A stretch of DNA of 64,000 bases. Origin: Paraburkholderia caballeronis (GTDB lineage: Bacteria; Pseudomonadota; Gammaproteobacteria; Burkholderiales; Burkholderiaceae). The position numbers were made by a program, and so were the translations under genes. Positions 38,624 to 46,461 of this stretch are shown here, piece after piece. Location of the stretch: contig NZ_FNSR01000002.1 in the NCBI RefSeq assembly GCF_900104845.1, forward strand, positions 434,001 to 498,000, in the 5' to 3' direction. The first letter of the stretch is position 1. Every line of letters begins with the position of its first letter. The notes under the pieces were generated by a model. It had not been told where the DNA came from. It saw only the letters and a program-made list of their open reading frames with translations, and did not search any database.

Positions 38624-39051
38624 CCGGCCCTTCCGGCGACGAACTGCCGGGCGACGACGCGCTGATGAGCGAGATCAACATGACGCCGCTCGTCGACGTG
38701 ATGCTGGTGCTGCTGATCGTGTTCCTCGTGACGATCCCGGCGTTGCAGCACGCGCTGAAGATCGATCTGCCGCGCGTCGCGAGCCAGCCGGAGCGGATCG
38801 TCGCGCCGCACGCGGACGTCGCGATCGACGCGAACGGCGTGGTGCTGTGGAACGGCGAGCGCGTGACGATGGACGACCTCGATGCGAAACTCGCGGCCGC
38901 CGCGGCTATGCATCCGCAGCCGGAACTGCGCGTGCACGCGGATCGCAACGTCCGCTACGAACGCGTCGCGGACGTGATGTCGGCCGCGCAGGCAGCGGGC
39001 ATCGCACAACTCGGTTTCGTCACCGAGCCGCGTCCGCGACCGGTGCGCTGA
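38614..39051 (+). CDS. exbD: ExbD proton-channel subunit
   Basis: A 145-residue ExbD/TolR protein. The single membrane helix (about 24-43) carries the essential aspartate in NMTPLVDVMLVLLIVFLVT, and the periplasmic domain ends with VRYERVADVMSAAQAAGIAQ LGFVTEP. It overlaps exbB by 10 bp and ends 16 bp from the convergent ankyrin gene. Confidence 0.93.
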   Translation: MAMTGPSGDELPGDDALMSEINMTPLVDVMLVLLIVFLVTIPALQHALKIDLPRVASQPERIVAPHADVAIDANGVVLWNGERVTMDDLDAKLAAAAAMHPQPELRVHADRNVRYERVADVMSAAQAAGIAQLGFVTEPRPRPVR

Positions 39052-39067
39052 ATGACGCCGCCGCGCT

Positions 39068-39736
39068 TCAACGCAGCAGCGTCGCGACGTGCATCGAATG
39101 CGTCTGCGCGGCGATGTCGGCGGCCGTCATCCCGCGGTTGTCGCGCAGCGACGGATTCGCGCCGCGTGCGAGCAGCGCCTTCGCGGTGTCGTCGCGGTCG
39201 TAGCCGGCCGTCCACATCAGCGCGGTCAGGTCGTTTCTATAGCGGCGATTCACGTCGAGCCCCGCATCGACGAGCCGCAGCACGACCGCCGTCTGCCCTT
39301 CGCCCGCCGCATATTCCATCGCGGTCTTGCCGACGCGGTCCGTCGCCGACAGGTCAGCGCCGTGCGCGAGCAGCAGCGCGACGATCGCGTCCGCGCCGTC
39401 GTATGCCGCCGCCATCAGCGGCGTGACGCCGGCGACATCCGCCTGCCGCACGTTCGCGCCGCGCTCGATCAGCGCCTGGGCCATCGGCAGCGAGCCGCGC
39501 TTGCACGCGGTAATCAACGCGGTGTCGCCGATCCGGTTGCGCGAATCGACGGCCGCGCCCGCTTCGAGCGCGCCGCGCACGCCCGCTTCGTCGCCGGCGC
39601 GCGCGGCCATCAGCAACTGCTGGTTCAGCGATGCGTCGTCGGCCGCCGCGAGCGAAGGCAGGGGCAGCACGGCGGCGAACAAGGCGACGAACGCAACGAC
39701 CACCGCTTGCGCTGACGAGCCAGCCGTTCCGTTCAT
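39068..39736 (-). CDS. Exported ankyrin-repeat protein of the alcohol-dehydrogenase operon
   Basis: A 222-residue protein with a Sec signal peptide (cleavage near LPSLAAADD) and five to six ankyrin repeats (GDTALITACKRGSLPMAQAL, GVTPLMAAAYDGADAIVALL, GKTAMEYAAGEGQTAVVLRL, LTALMWTAGYDRDDTAKALL). It should be a periplasmic protein-binding scaffold. It lies 50 bp after the cytochrome c gene in the same direction as the dehydrogenase, so a role in assembling or docking the dehydrogenase and cytochrome is possible but unproven. Confidence 0.87.
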   Translation of the reverse strand: MNGTAGSSAQAVVVAFVALFAAVLPLPSLAAADDASLNQQLLMAARAGDEAGVRGALEAGAAVDSRNRIGDTALITACKRGSLPMAQALIERGANVRQADVAGVTPLMAAAYDGADAIVALLLAHGADLSATDRVGKTAMEYAAGEGQTAVVLRLVDAGLDVNRRYRNDLTALMWTAGYDRDDTAKALLARGANPSLRDNRGMTAADIAAQTHSMHVATLLR

Positions 39737-39786
39737 GGTGCGTCTCCTGTGTGCCTCGCCGTCGTCATCGCAGGCTCGCTGCGCGC

Positions 39787-40395
39787 TCATTGCAGGTTCG
39801 CGATATACGCCGCGAGGTTCTCGATGTCCTCGTCGGACAGCCCTTTCGTCACGCTCGTCATGTTGCCCGCGTCGTTCGTGCGGCGGCGGTCGCGAAAGTC
39901 CTTCAACTGCTTCACGATGTACTGGTCGTACTGCCCGGCGACGCGCGGTATCTCGTTCTGCCCGCCGAAGCCGCCGAGGTGGCACATCGTGCACAGCACC
40001 TCGGCCGCCTTGCGACGGCCGGCCTCGATTTTCGCGGGGTCCGCGCTGAACGCGATCGGCGTCGGTTTCTGCGCGGCGAAGTACGCGGCGAGATCGAGCA
40101 TGTCGTCGCGCGACAGGTTCGCCGCCATCGGCGACATGCGCGGATCGCTGCGGCGGCCCTCCTTGAAGTCCTTCAGTTCGAGATAGATATAACGCGCGCT
40201 CTGGCCGGCGAGCACCGGGTAGTCGGAATTTGCCGAGTTGCCCATCGGCCCGTGGCACGCGGCGCACACCTGCGCCTTCGCTTCGCCCGCAGTTGCGTCC
40301 GCGCGTGCGTTCGTATGCGCGAGCGCCACGCAGAGGCACAGGAGCCGAGCCGCCGTGCGCCATGCGCCGACGCTTCGCTTCGCACGGCCCGTCAT
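39787..40395 (-). CDS. Dihaem c-type cytochrome, likely electron acceptor of the dehydrogenase
   Basis: A 202-residue exported cytochrome c4-like protein with two haem sites, CAACH (near 44-48) and CTMCH (near 135-139), and candidate axial methionines in DPRMSPMA and NMTSVTKG. A signal peptide precedes the first domain. Its ATG overlaps the dehydrogenase stop by 4 bp, making it the natural partner that takes electrons from PQQ. The usual XoxG is a single-haem cytochrome cL, so this pairing is unusual. Confidence 0.9.
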   Translation of the reverse strand: MTGRAKRSVGAWRTAARLLCLCVALAHTNARADATAGEAKAQVCAACHGPMGNSANSDYPVLAGQSARYIYLELKDFKEGRRSDPRMSPMAANLSRDDMLDLAAYFAAQKPTPIAFSADPAKIEAGRRKAAEVLCTMCHLGGFGGQNEIPRVAGQYDQYIVKQLKDFRDRRRTNDAGNMTSVTKGLSDEDIENLAAYIANLQ

Positions 40396-42125
40396 TGCAG
40401 CGCGAACACGACGACCGAGTTGCCGCGCTTGAAGTCGAGCTGCGTGTTGCCGCCCGCCGCCACCGCAACGTACTGCTTGCCGTGCACCGTGTACGACACC
40501 GCCGGCGCGTTCACGCCCGCGCCGCACTGGAACTCCCACAGCTTCTTGCCGGTGGCCGCGTCGAACGCGCGGAACAGGCCGTTGCCCTCGCCGTTGAACA
40601 CGAGCCCGCCTGCCGTCGCGAGCACGCCGCCGATCAGCGGCTGATCGGTCTTGTACGCCCACGCGATCTTGCCGGTATCGACGTTCACCGCGACGAGACG
40701 CCCCCACTGCTCCTCGGACGGAATCGTCTTGAACGCGCCGCCGAGCCACAGCTTGCTGCCGCCCGGATACGCGGCTTCCTCCACCTGATACGTCATCGGC
40801 TGATGCAGGTTCGCCGCATACGCGAGGCGCGTCTTCGGATCGAACGCCATCGGCGACCATTCGACGCCGCCGTTCGCGCCCGGCAGCATCCGCGCGCCGG
40901 TCGCGGTCGGCAGCGCCCACATGTTCTCCTGCGGAATCATCGCTTCCGAGAAGCGGATCAGTTCGCCGGTGCGCCGGTCGTGCACATACACATGTCCCGT
41001 CTTGCCCGCCTGCAACACGGCCGGCACCATCTGGCCGCGCGCGTCGCGCACGTTCACGAGGATCGGCGGGCTCACCGCGTCGAGGTCCCAGACGTCGTGC
41101 GGCACGTACTGGTAATGCCACTTGTACTTGCCGGTGTCGAGATCGATCGCGACGAGCGAATCGGTGTACAGGTTGTCCCCCGGACGAATCGAGCCGTACA
41201 GGTCCGGCGACGGATTGCCGACCGCGAAGATCACCGTGCGCGTCTGCCGGTCGATCGCCGGGGTCATCCACATGCCGCCGCCGAGCGTCTTGTAGAAGTC
41301 GCCGCCCTTGCTCGACAACTGCTGCTTCTCCGCGTCGATGTCGCGTTTCAGGTCGCGGCCGGTCGGGTCCTTCGTCGCCCAGACGCCTTCCTGGCCCGAG
41401 TCCGGAATCGTGTAGAAGGTCCACAGCAGCTTGCCGGTCGCCGCATCGAACGCCTTCACGAAGCCGCGTATCCCGTACTCGCCGCCGTTCGTGCCGATCA
41501 GCACCTTGCCTTCGACCACCGCCGGCGCCATCGTTTCCGAATAACCCTCTTCCGGATCGGCGATGTCGGTCTGCCACAGCACGTTGCCGGTTTTCGCATC
41601 GAGCGCAACGAGCTTCGCGTCGAGCGTCCCCATGAACAGCCGATCGCCCTCGATCGCGACGCCGCGATTGTTCGGCCCGCAGCAGAACGTCGTGATCGGC
41701 CCCATCTTGTGCCGGTAGTGCCAGTATTCCTTGCCCGTCGTCGCGTCGATCGCGTACACGTGATTGAACGACGTCGTCAGGAACATGACGCCGTCCTTGA
41801 CGATGGGCGCCGTCTCCATCGATTCGTTCACCGCGGTCTGGAAGATGAACGCCGGCCTCAGCCGCGCGACGTTGCCCGCGTTGATCTGCGTGCCGGGGTA
41901 GAAGCGGGTCTGCGTGTACGAGCCGTTCGGATGCAGCCAGTTCGCGCTATCGCCGGCGGCGGCGTCCAGCTGCTGCTGCGATACCGGCGTGAACGCGGAC
42001 GGCACGGGCGCGGCCGCGGTGGTCGCGCCGCCCTGCACCTCGTCGGCGCCAAAGCCGGGGGACGCGACCCACATCGAAACGAACAAACAGACGCAAGCGG
42101 ACAGCCGGCTGCCGAACGGGCGCAT
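40392..42125 (-). CDS. PQQ-dependent alcohol dehydrogenase, lanthanide type
   Basis: A 577-residue periplasmic quinoprotein (signal peptide to about residue 27) of the methanol/ethanol family. Visible active-site features are the vicinal disulfide Cys148-Cys149 over PQQ, metal ligands Glu216 (GGEYGIRG) and Asn304 (GNPSPD), catalytic Asp347 and a second acidic residue Asp349 in WDLD. The latter, alanine in calcium-type MxaF, is the mark of lanthanide-dependent enzymes such as XoxF and ExaF/PedH. Tryptophan-docking-like repeats occur throughout. No mxaI or xoxJ gene is near. ATG 42125 has AGGAG 6 nt upstream. Substrate (methanol or longer alcohols) cannot be fixed; the C1 context favours methanol. 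Confidence 0.9.
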   Translation of the reverse strand: MRPFGSRLSACVCLFVSMWVASPGFGADEVQGGATTAAAPVPSAFTPVSQQQLDAAAGDSANWLHPNGSYTQTRFYPGTQINAGNVARLRPAFIFQTAVNESMETAPIVKDGVMFLTTSFNHVYAIDATTGKEYWHYRHKMGPITTFCCGPNNRGVAIEGDRLFMGTLDAKLVALDAKTGNVLWQTDIADPEEGYSETMAPAVVEGKVLIGTNGGEYGIRGFVKAFDAATGKLLWTFYTIPDSGQEGVWATKDPTGRDLKRDIDAEKQQLSSKGGDFYKTLGGGMWMTPAIDRQTRTVIFAVGNPSPDLYGSIRPGDNLYTDSLVAIDLDTGKYKWHYQYVPHDVWDLDAVSPPILVNVRDARGQMVPAVLQAGKTGHVYVHDRRTGELIRFSEAMIPQENMWALPTATGARMLPGANGGVEWSPMAFDPKTRLAYAANLHQPMTYQVEEAAYPGGSKLWLGGAFKTIPSEEQWGRLVAVNVDTGKIAWAYKTDQPLIGGVLATAGGLVFNGEGNGLFRAFDAATGKKLWEFQCGAGVNAPAVSYTVHGKQYVAVAAGGNTQLDFKRGNSVVVFALQ

Positions 42126-42562
42126 GGACGTCTCCTCGTTTTTTCTGCTTCCTGCTGCGTTGCGCATTCCTCCGATGAATGCGCGACTGCTCTCGATACG
42201 GACGTGCGCCGGCCGCGCGAAACAAGGCGCGCGAACGGTCACGATGTTCAGGAACAGCGACTGCTTCTTTGCTTTCTTGCGATGAACAGCCGTATCGGGA
42301 GGACGAGACCCGCGCGGCGAGCGCCGTGGGGCGTCATCAAGCGTATGTCAGTTCTTACCGCTTTTCCAGCACGCGATGCAGTAATTCGTGGACGTTTCGC
42401 TTGCAGGTTTACCCCGATCGTCGTGCTATCGCGTTTACGCAGCAGGCATTTAAGCGCATCATTTCCAGACCGGCCGGCGTGCGCCGCGACTGCCGCGACC
42501 CATGCCGAACCGCCTCCGCCAATCCGCGATGCGCGGCCCATTCATCCGAAGGAGACTGCACC
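42126..42562. promoter_or_regulatory. Divergent control region between the dehydrogenase and pqqA copy 2
   Basis: No gene is supported here. An inverted repeat with perfect 8-bp arms GCGCATTC / GAATGCGC and a 7-nt spacer lies at 42162-42184, 37 bp before the dehydrogenase start, and could be an operator or a 5' leader hairpin. TGTTC-AG-GAACA at 42245-42256 is a second short dyad. The region must carry promoters in both directions. Confidence 0.45.
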
Positions 42563-42637
42563 ATGCAATGGACGAAACCCCAATTCACCGACTTGCGTTT
42601 CGGCTTTGAAATCACGATGTACATCGCCAACCGCTAA
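42563..42637 (+). CDS. pqqA: PQQ precursor peptide PqqA, copy 2
   Basis: A 24-residue PqqA, MQWTKPQFTDLR followed by [12 protein letters not shown], with Glu16 and Tyr20 conserved. It has an AAGGAG site 9 nt before the ATG and a strong terminator just downstream. It is divergent from the alcohol dehydrogenase and 13 kb from pqqE. Being next to the dehydrogenase it may be induced together with it, whereas copy 1 adjoins the Calvin and methylofuran genes. Confidence 0.95.
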   Translation: MQWTKPQFTDLRFGFEITMYIANR

Positions 42638-42646
42638 GGTGGCGCG

Positions 42647-42674
42647 CGGCGGCCTTCCGTGCCGCCGTTTTCTT
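42647..42674 (+). terminator. Intrinsic terminator of pqqA copy 2
   Basis: A perfect 7-bp stem CGGCGGC / GCCGCCG with a 7-nt loop followed by TTTTCTT starts 9 bp after the stop codon. It marks pqqA as a separate short transcript. Confidence 0.8.
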
Positions 42675-42853
42675 CCCTGACGGTCCGCACCGCCGATTCA
42701 ATCGGATTCCGTACGGACCGCTTATCTCCCCCCTCGCACGTCTCCATCGGCCTGAATCCGCAAAGCTTTCCACCGGCATGAATATGCAACGCCGACGCGC
42801 AACGCGTTCGCGGCTGATGCATGATAGGGGTTCACCGTTGGAGGAGACTTGCA

Positions 42854-44248
42854 ATGGCGACATGGAAACCGGATCCCACCTTCTATCCGTCGGCCCGCAT
42901 GGCCGGCGACGCACCGAAGGAAACGCTGGCCTACGTCGCCAGCTTCGACCCGACGCGCAGCGTGCCCGATGCGCTCGACGTCGTCGATCTCGATCCCGGC
43001 TCGCCGGACTTCGGCCGCATCGTGAACCGCGTCGCGATGCCGAACCTCGGCGACGAACTGCATCACTTCGGCTGGAACGCATGCAGTTCATGCCTGTGTC
43101 CGAACGCGCCGCATCCGCATTCCGAGCGGCGTTACCTCGTCGTGCCGGGACTGCGCTCGTCGCGCATCCACATCGTCGACACGAAGCCCGATCCGCGCCA
43201 TCCGCAGATCGTGCGCGTGCACGAGCCGCGGGACGTCGCGGAACAGGCGGGTTACACGCGGCCGCATACCGTTCATTGCGGTCCCGAGGGCATCTACGTG
43301 GTGTCGCTCGCGAACGCCGAAGGCGACGCGCCCGGCGGCATCTTCCTGATGGACCACGAAACGTTCGACATTCGCGGGCAGTGGGAAATCGACCGCGGGC
43401 CGCAGCAACTCGCGTATGACGGCTGGTGGCATCTCGGCTATGACACGGTCGTCACGAGCGAATGGGGCCTGCCCGCGACGTTCGAGAACGGCCTCGTCCC
43501 TGAAGTGCTGCTCGGCGGCCAGTACGGACACCAGTTGCACTTCTGGGATCTGCACACGCGCAGGCACAAACAGACGCTCGACTTCGGCGCGGAGAACCAG
43601 CTCGTATTCGAACTGCGGCCCGCGCACAACCCGACACGCCCCTACGGTTTCGTGAATTCGGTGATCAGCCTGAAAGACCTGTCGTCGTCGATCTGGCAGT
43701 GGTACCTCGACGGCGACCAGTGGGCCGCGCGCAAGATCATCGAGATTCCGGCCGAACCCGCCGACCCCGACCTGCTGCCGCCGCTGCTGAAGGGCTTCAG
43801 CGCGGTGCCGCCGCTCGTCACCGACATCGCGCTGTCGCTCGACGACCGCTTCCTGTACGTGTCGTGCTGGGGCACCGGCGATCTACGCCAGTACGACGTG
43901 TCCGATCCCGAACATCCGCGCCTGACCGGCACCGTTCGGATCGGCGGGATCGTTTCGCGCGCAACGCATCCGAAGGCGAGTGGCAGACCGCTGAACGGCG
44001 GCCCGCAGATGGTCGAGGTAAGCCGCGACGGCAGCCGCGTGTACTTCACGAACTCGCTGTACGGCGTGATCGACGAACAGTTCTATCCGGACGGCGTGAA
44101 AGGCTGGATGGTGAAACTCGATGCCGCGCCCGGCGGCGGCCTTGCGCTCGACGGCGACTTCTTCGTCGAATGGCCGGACACGCATCGTCCGCATCAGATC
44201 CGGCTCGAAGGCGGCGACTGCTCGTCGGACTCGTACTGCTATCCGTAA
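42854..44248 (+). CDS. SELENBP/SBP56 family protein, methanethiol-oxidase-like
   Basis: A 464-residue beta-propeller of the selenium-binding protein family. The cysteine motif CSSCLC follows HHFGWNA near residue 63, histidine-rich segments RPHTVHCGPEG, YGHQLHFWD and the C-terminal HRPHQIRLEGGDCSSDSYC are intact. The bacterial member MtoX oxidises methanethiol to formaldehyde, sulfide and peroxide and is copper-dependent and periplasmic; no signal peptide is visible here, so the location is uncertain. Formaldehyde release would feed the C1 pathway. ATG 42854 is preceded by GGAGGAG. The membrane-protein gene follows after 15 bp. Confidence 0.88.
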   Translation: MATWKPDPTFYPSARMAGDAPKETLAYVASFDPTRSVPDALDVVDLDPGSPDFGRIVNRVAMPNLGDELHHFGWNACSSCLCPNAPHPHSERRYLVVPGLRSSRIHIVDTKPDPRHPQIVRVHEPRDVAEQAGYTRPHTVHCGPEGIYVVSLANAEGDAPGGIFLMDHETFDIRGQWEIDRGPQQLAYDGWWHLGYDTVVTSEWGLPATFENGLVPEVLLGGQYGHQLHFWDLHTRRHKQTLDFGAENQLVFELRPAHNPTRPYGFVNSVISLKDLSSSIWQWYLDGDQWAARKIIEIPAEPADPDLLPPLLKGFSAVPPLVTDIALSLDDRFLYVSCWGTGDLRQYDVSDPEHPRLTGTVRIGGIVSRATHPKASGRPLNGGPQMVEVSRDGSRVYFTNSLYGVIDEQFYPDGVKGWMVKLDAAPGGGLALDGDFFVEWPDTHRPHQIRLEGGDCSSDSYCYP

Positions 44249-44263
44249 CCGCAACGGACACGG

Positions 44264-44899
44264 ATGATGGACGGACTCTTCGACGCGGGATCGGCGGCCA
44301 CGTGGGCGGCCGTCGTCGGCAGCGGCCTTTTTCATGGCGCGAATCCGGCGATGGGGTGGCTGTTCGCGACCGCGCTCGGCTTGCAGCGCGGCAGCCGCAC
44401 GGCGCTGCTGATGGCGCTGCCGCCGCTCGCGCTCGGCCATGCGGCGTCGATCCTGCTGTTCACGAGTTCGACCGCGATGCTCGGCGCGTCGCTGCCGCGC
44501 GCGTGGCTGCACTGGCTGCTCGGCGCGCTGCTGATCGGCTGGGCCGTGTATCAGCATCTGTACGGACATCGGCATCGCGTGCGCATCGGGATGACCGCGA
44601 GCTTCGCGGGGCTGGCCGCGTGGTCGGCCGCGATGGCGACGCTGCACGGCGCGGGGCTGATGCTGATGCCCGCGATGCTGCCGCTGTGCGGAGGCGGCGG
44701 TGCGTCGAACGTGCTGGGCGTGTCGTTGCAGTTCGCCGCGCTTCACACGGTCACGACGTTCGTGACCAGCGCGGCGATCGCGCTCGTCGCTTATGAATAT
44801 GTCGGGCTTGGGTTGTTAAGGCGCGGGTGGGTCAACTTCGACTGGCTGTGGCGCGGCGCGCTGGCGGCGACCGGGGCGTTGATGATTGCGACGGGTTGA
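44264..44899 (+). CDS. Polytopic membrane protein next to the SBP56 gene
   Basis: A 211-residue protein with about six hydrophobic helices. Conserved-looking motifs are FHGANPAMGWLFA (23-35) and LHGAGLMLMPAM near 127-138, i.e. two His-Gly-Ala turns next to methionines that could bind a metal. I do not recognise the family. The 15-bp spacing from the SBP56 gene suggests one operon, and a copper-supply role would fit the copper need of methanethiol oxidases, but this is speculation. Confidence 0.75.
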   Translation: MMDGLFDAGSAATWAAVVGSGLFHGANPAMGWLFATALGLQRGSRTALLMALPPLALGHAASILLFTSSTAMLGASLPRAWLHWLLGALLIGWAVYQHLYGHRHRVRIGMTASFAGLAAWSAAMATLHGAGLMLMPAMLPLCGGGGASNVLGVSLQFAALHTVTTFVTSAAIALVAYEYVGLGLLRRGWVNFDWLWRGALAATGALMIATG

Positions 44900-45167
44900 G
44901 GGGACTCGAACGCCGGCGTTTGCGCTGGTCGATTTGTCGACTCCACGGCCGGCCCATTCTTCATCGCTGTCAACTGCGCCAGGCGAGTCCATCGACGTCG
45001 GAGCCTGACAGTGCGCAGGCGCCTCGCTCGCACCACCTTCTCGAACTGTCACGCGGTCCTGACCTTCCCGTCTCCATCGCCTGCCGAATTAACGGCGCTT
45101 GATCGACGTCGAAGGAAAAAACAGCGCCGTGTCCTTGGATTGCCTCCATTTCCAGGGGAGGTCCAAC

Positions 45168-45579
45168 ATGGCCGTTCCTCTGCATTTCTGGCTCACCGAC
45201 CCCGATGGCACGCCGATAGCCGGATCGAGTCTGGTACGGCCGATTGGGGGCGCGCTCGCATCAGCCATTGACGATCGAAAAGGAGGTCGATAAGTCGTCT
45301 CCCATTCTGTACATGGCCGTGTCGCGCGCAATGACGCTCTGGTCCGCCGAAGTGAAGTGGCATCGCACCAGCGAAGCCGGGAGAGAAGAAGAATATTTCA
45401 ACACGCTCATGCGCAACGTAAAGATAATGTCGGTCGTCCCACGAGTGCTGAATATCAAGGAACAGCCGTCTGCGCACCGAAACCACTTCGAGATCGTCGA
45501 ACTGATGTACGAGGAGATGCAGTGGTCCTATCCCGACGGCAATCTGATCTGCAAGGACGGCTGGAACATGGTCTGGTGA
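45168..45579 (+). pseudogene. Broken hcp (type VI secretion tube protein) gene
   Basis: An Hcp N-terminus (MAVPLHFWLTDPDGTPIAGS, frame of 45168, after an AGGGGAGG site) is followed in another frame (from about 45256) by the rest of Hcp: LTIEKEVDKSSPILYMAVSR, SAEVKWHRTSEAGREEEYFN, NVKIMSVVPRVLNIK and MYEEMQWSYPDGNLICKDGW. About 35 residues that normally lie between are missing, and the frame changes there. A functional tube protein of about 165 residues cannot be made. Neighbouring genes suggest it once delivered the effector behind it. Confidence 0.82.
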
Positions 45580-45588
45580 GGAAGGTGC

Positions 45589-45818
45589 ATGGCACCGATA
45601 CTTTGCACGCTCGACCTGAACAGACGGAGAACATCGCGTCTTCAATGTTCAGGCATCGGATCGATAGACGCGTATCGCAGGGATTGAGCAAGGGGTGCAT
45701 CACCGTCGTCAATCCGCTGGACTTCGCCCGGCTGGAGCGGCACATCCGCTCGCGCAAGCCTTCTATCCCGATTCCCGGCGAGACGTTCAACGCATATGGC
45801 AAGGTCATGGTCCGATGA
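45589..45818 (+). pseudogene. Broken L,D-transpeptidase-type (Tlde1/DUF2778-like) effector gene
   Basis: From ATG 45589 (GGAAGG site upstream) the frame reads MAPILCTLDLNRRRTSRLQC and SGIGSIDAYRRD then stops at about 45687; it resembles the N-terminus of DUF2778 proteins (TFxLNNxxMSxLxCSGVGSF). In the next frame, up to 45818, follows their C-terminus: VSQGLSKGCITVVNPLDFAR and KPSIPIPGETFNAYGKVMV, including the catalytic SxGC cysteine motif. The middle of the domain, with the catalytic histidine region, is deleted. Tlde1 effectors cut and exchange peptidoglycan peptides in rival cells. Assignment is by recalled pattern, not alignment. Confidence 0.68.
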
Positions 45819-46117
45819 AGCGGCTTCTCCTCGGGGCGCTCGTCGCGGCGGTGAACGCAGTCATTACGCTTGTCGGAGCACTCGCACTGGTCAGCCTGTT
45901 CGACCTGCTGTCGATGAACCTGCCCTATTCGGTTCAGATGTTCCTCAGCTTCATTCTGCGCATGACCTGCAAGCAGGACATGGACAACGCCGACGACATG
46001 GCGATGCTAGCGTTCCTGCTGTACCTGACTATCTCCGTTGTGATCGTCGGCGCTATCGTGGTGGTGGGCAACGTCGCCATGCGCCGATATCTTGCGAAGC
46101 GTCGTGCGAACGGGTAG
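45815..46117 (+). CDS. Small membrane protein, likely orphan effector-immunity protein
   Basis: A 100-residue protein with two clear hydrophobic helices (about 5-30 and 66-90) joined by a short loop with CKQDMDNADD. Its ATG overlaps the effector stop (ATGA), the normal coupling of a cargo effector with its immunity gene. It has no frame damage, unlike the two genes before it. Tlde1 immunity proteins are small inner-membrane proteins, which agrees. I do not recognise a named family; the function is inferred from position. Confidence 0.65.
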   Translation: MKRLLLGALVAAVNAVITLVGALALVSLFDLLSMNLPYSVQMFLSFILRMTCKQDMDNADDMAMLAFLLYLTISVVIVGAIVVVGNVAMRRYLAKRRANG

Positions 46118-46461
46118 AACCGTACGCCGTCTTTTATCGGGCGACGTGGCTTCCACAAACGCGAACCATGCCGCTTGCCGGCGTAACCCGTGAGCGTGGC
46201 GTGCAAGCACGGCAGGCAGTCCAGCATGCGTCGCAGCCCGTTCGCCGACCCGCGCGTCGTCCCCCCGGAAAATCCGCCGCGACGCTCGTATCGCGTTACG
46301 CATCGAGTTGGCGTGGATCGACTTCTCGCCCGACAGCGACCGGTGACGCGGCCGCGGAAATGCGAAAGAAGTCGGGATGCACGCCGGGATTGCGCGCGGC
46401 CGCTACCCTGCCGCCGCGTCCGATGAGCGGGCGGCAGGACTGGGCCGGCTACCCCCGCCCC
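46118..46461. other. Non-coding stretch between the cargo remnant and the autotransporter end
   Basis: Only short, unrecognisable open frames occur. The two flanking genes converge here. No clear hairpin with a T-run was found. Confidence 0.5.

Noticed and set aside
40392..42125. Calcium-type methanol dehydrogenase MxaF
   Set aside because: The second acidic residue Asp349 replaces the alanine of MxaF, and no mxaI/mxaJ genes accompany it.
42408..42426. A sigma-54-like TGGACG...CTTGCA upstream of pqqA copy 2
   Set aside because: The distance between GG and GC is 11 bases, and sigma-54 promoters need exactly 10.
44897..44925. A tRNA-like T-arm (TTCGAGTCCCCT) on the minus strand
   Set aside because: No acceptor stem, D-arm or anticodon arm could be fitted around it.
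46128..46330. A transposase-like fragment on the minus strand
   Set aside because: The short frames show no DDE or other transposase motif and no terminal inverted repeats were seen.
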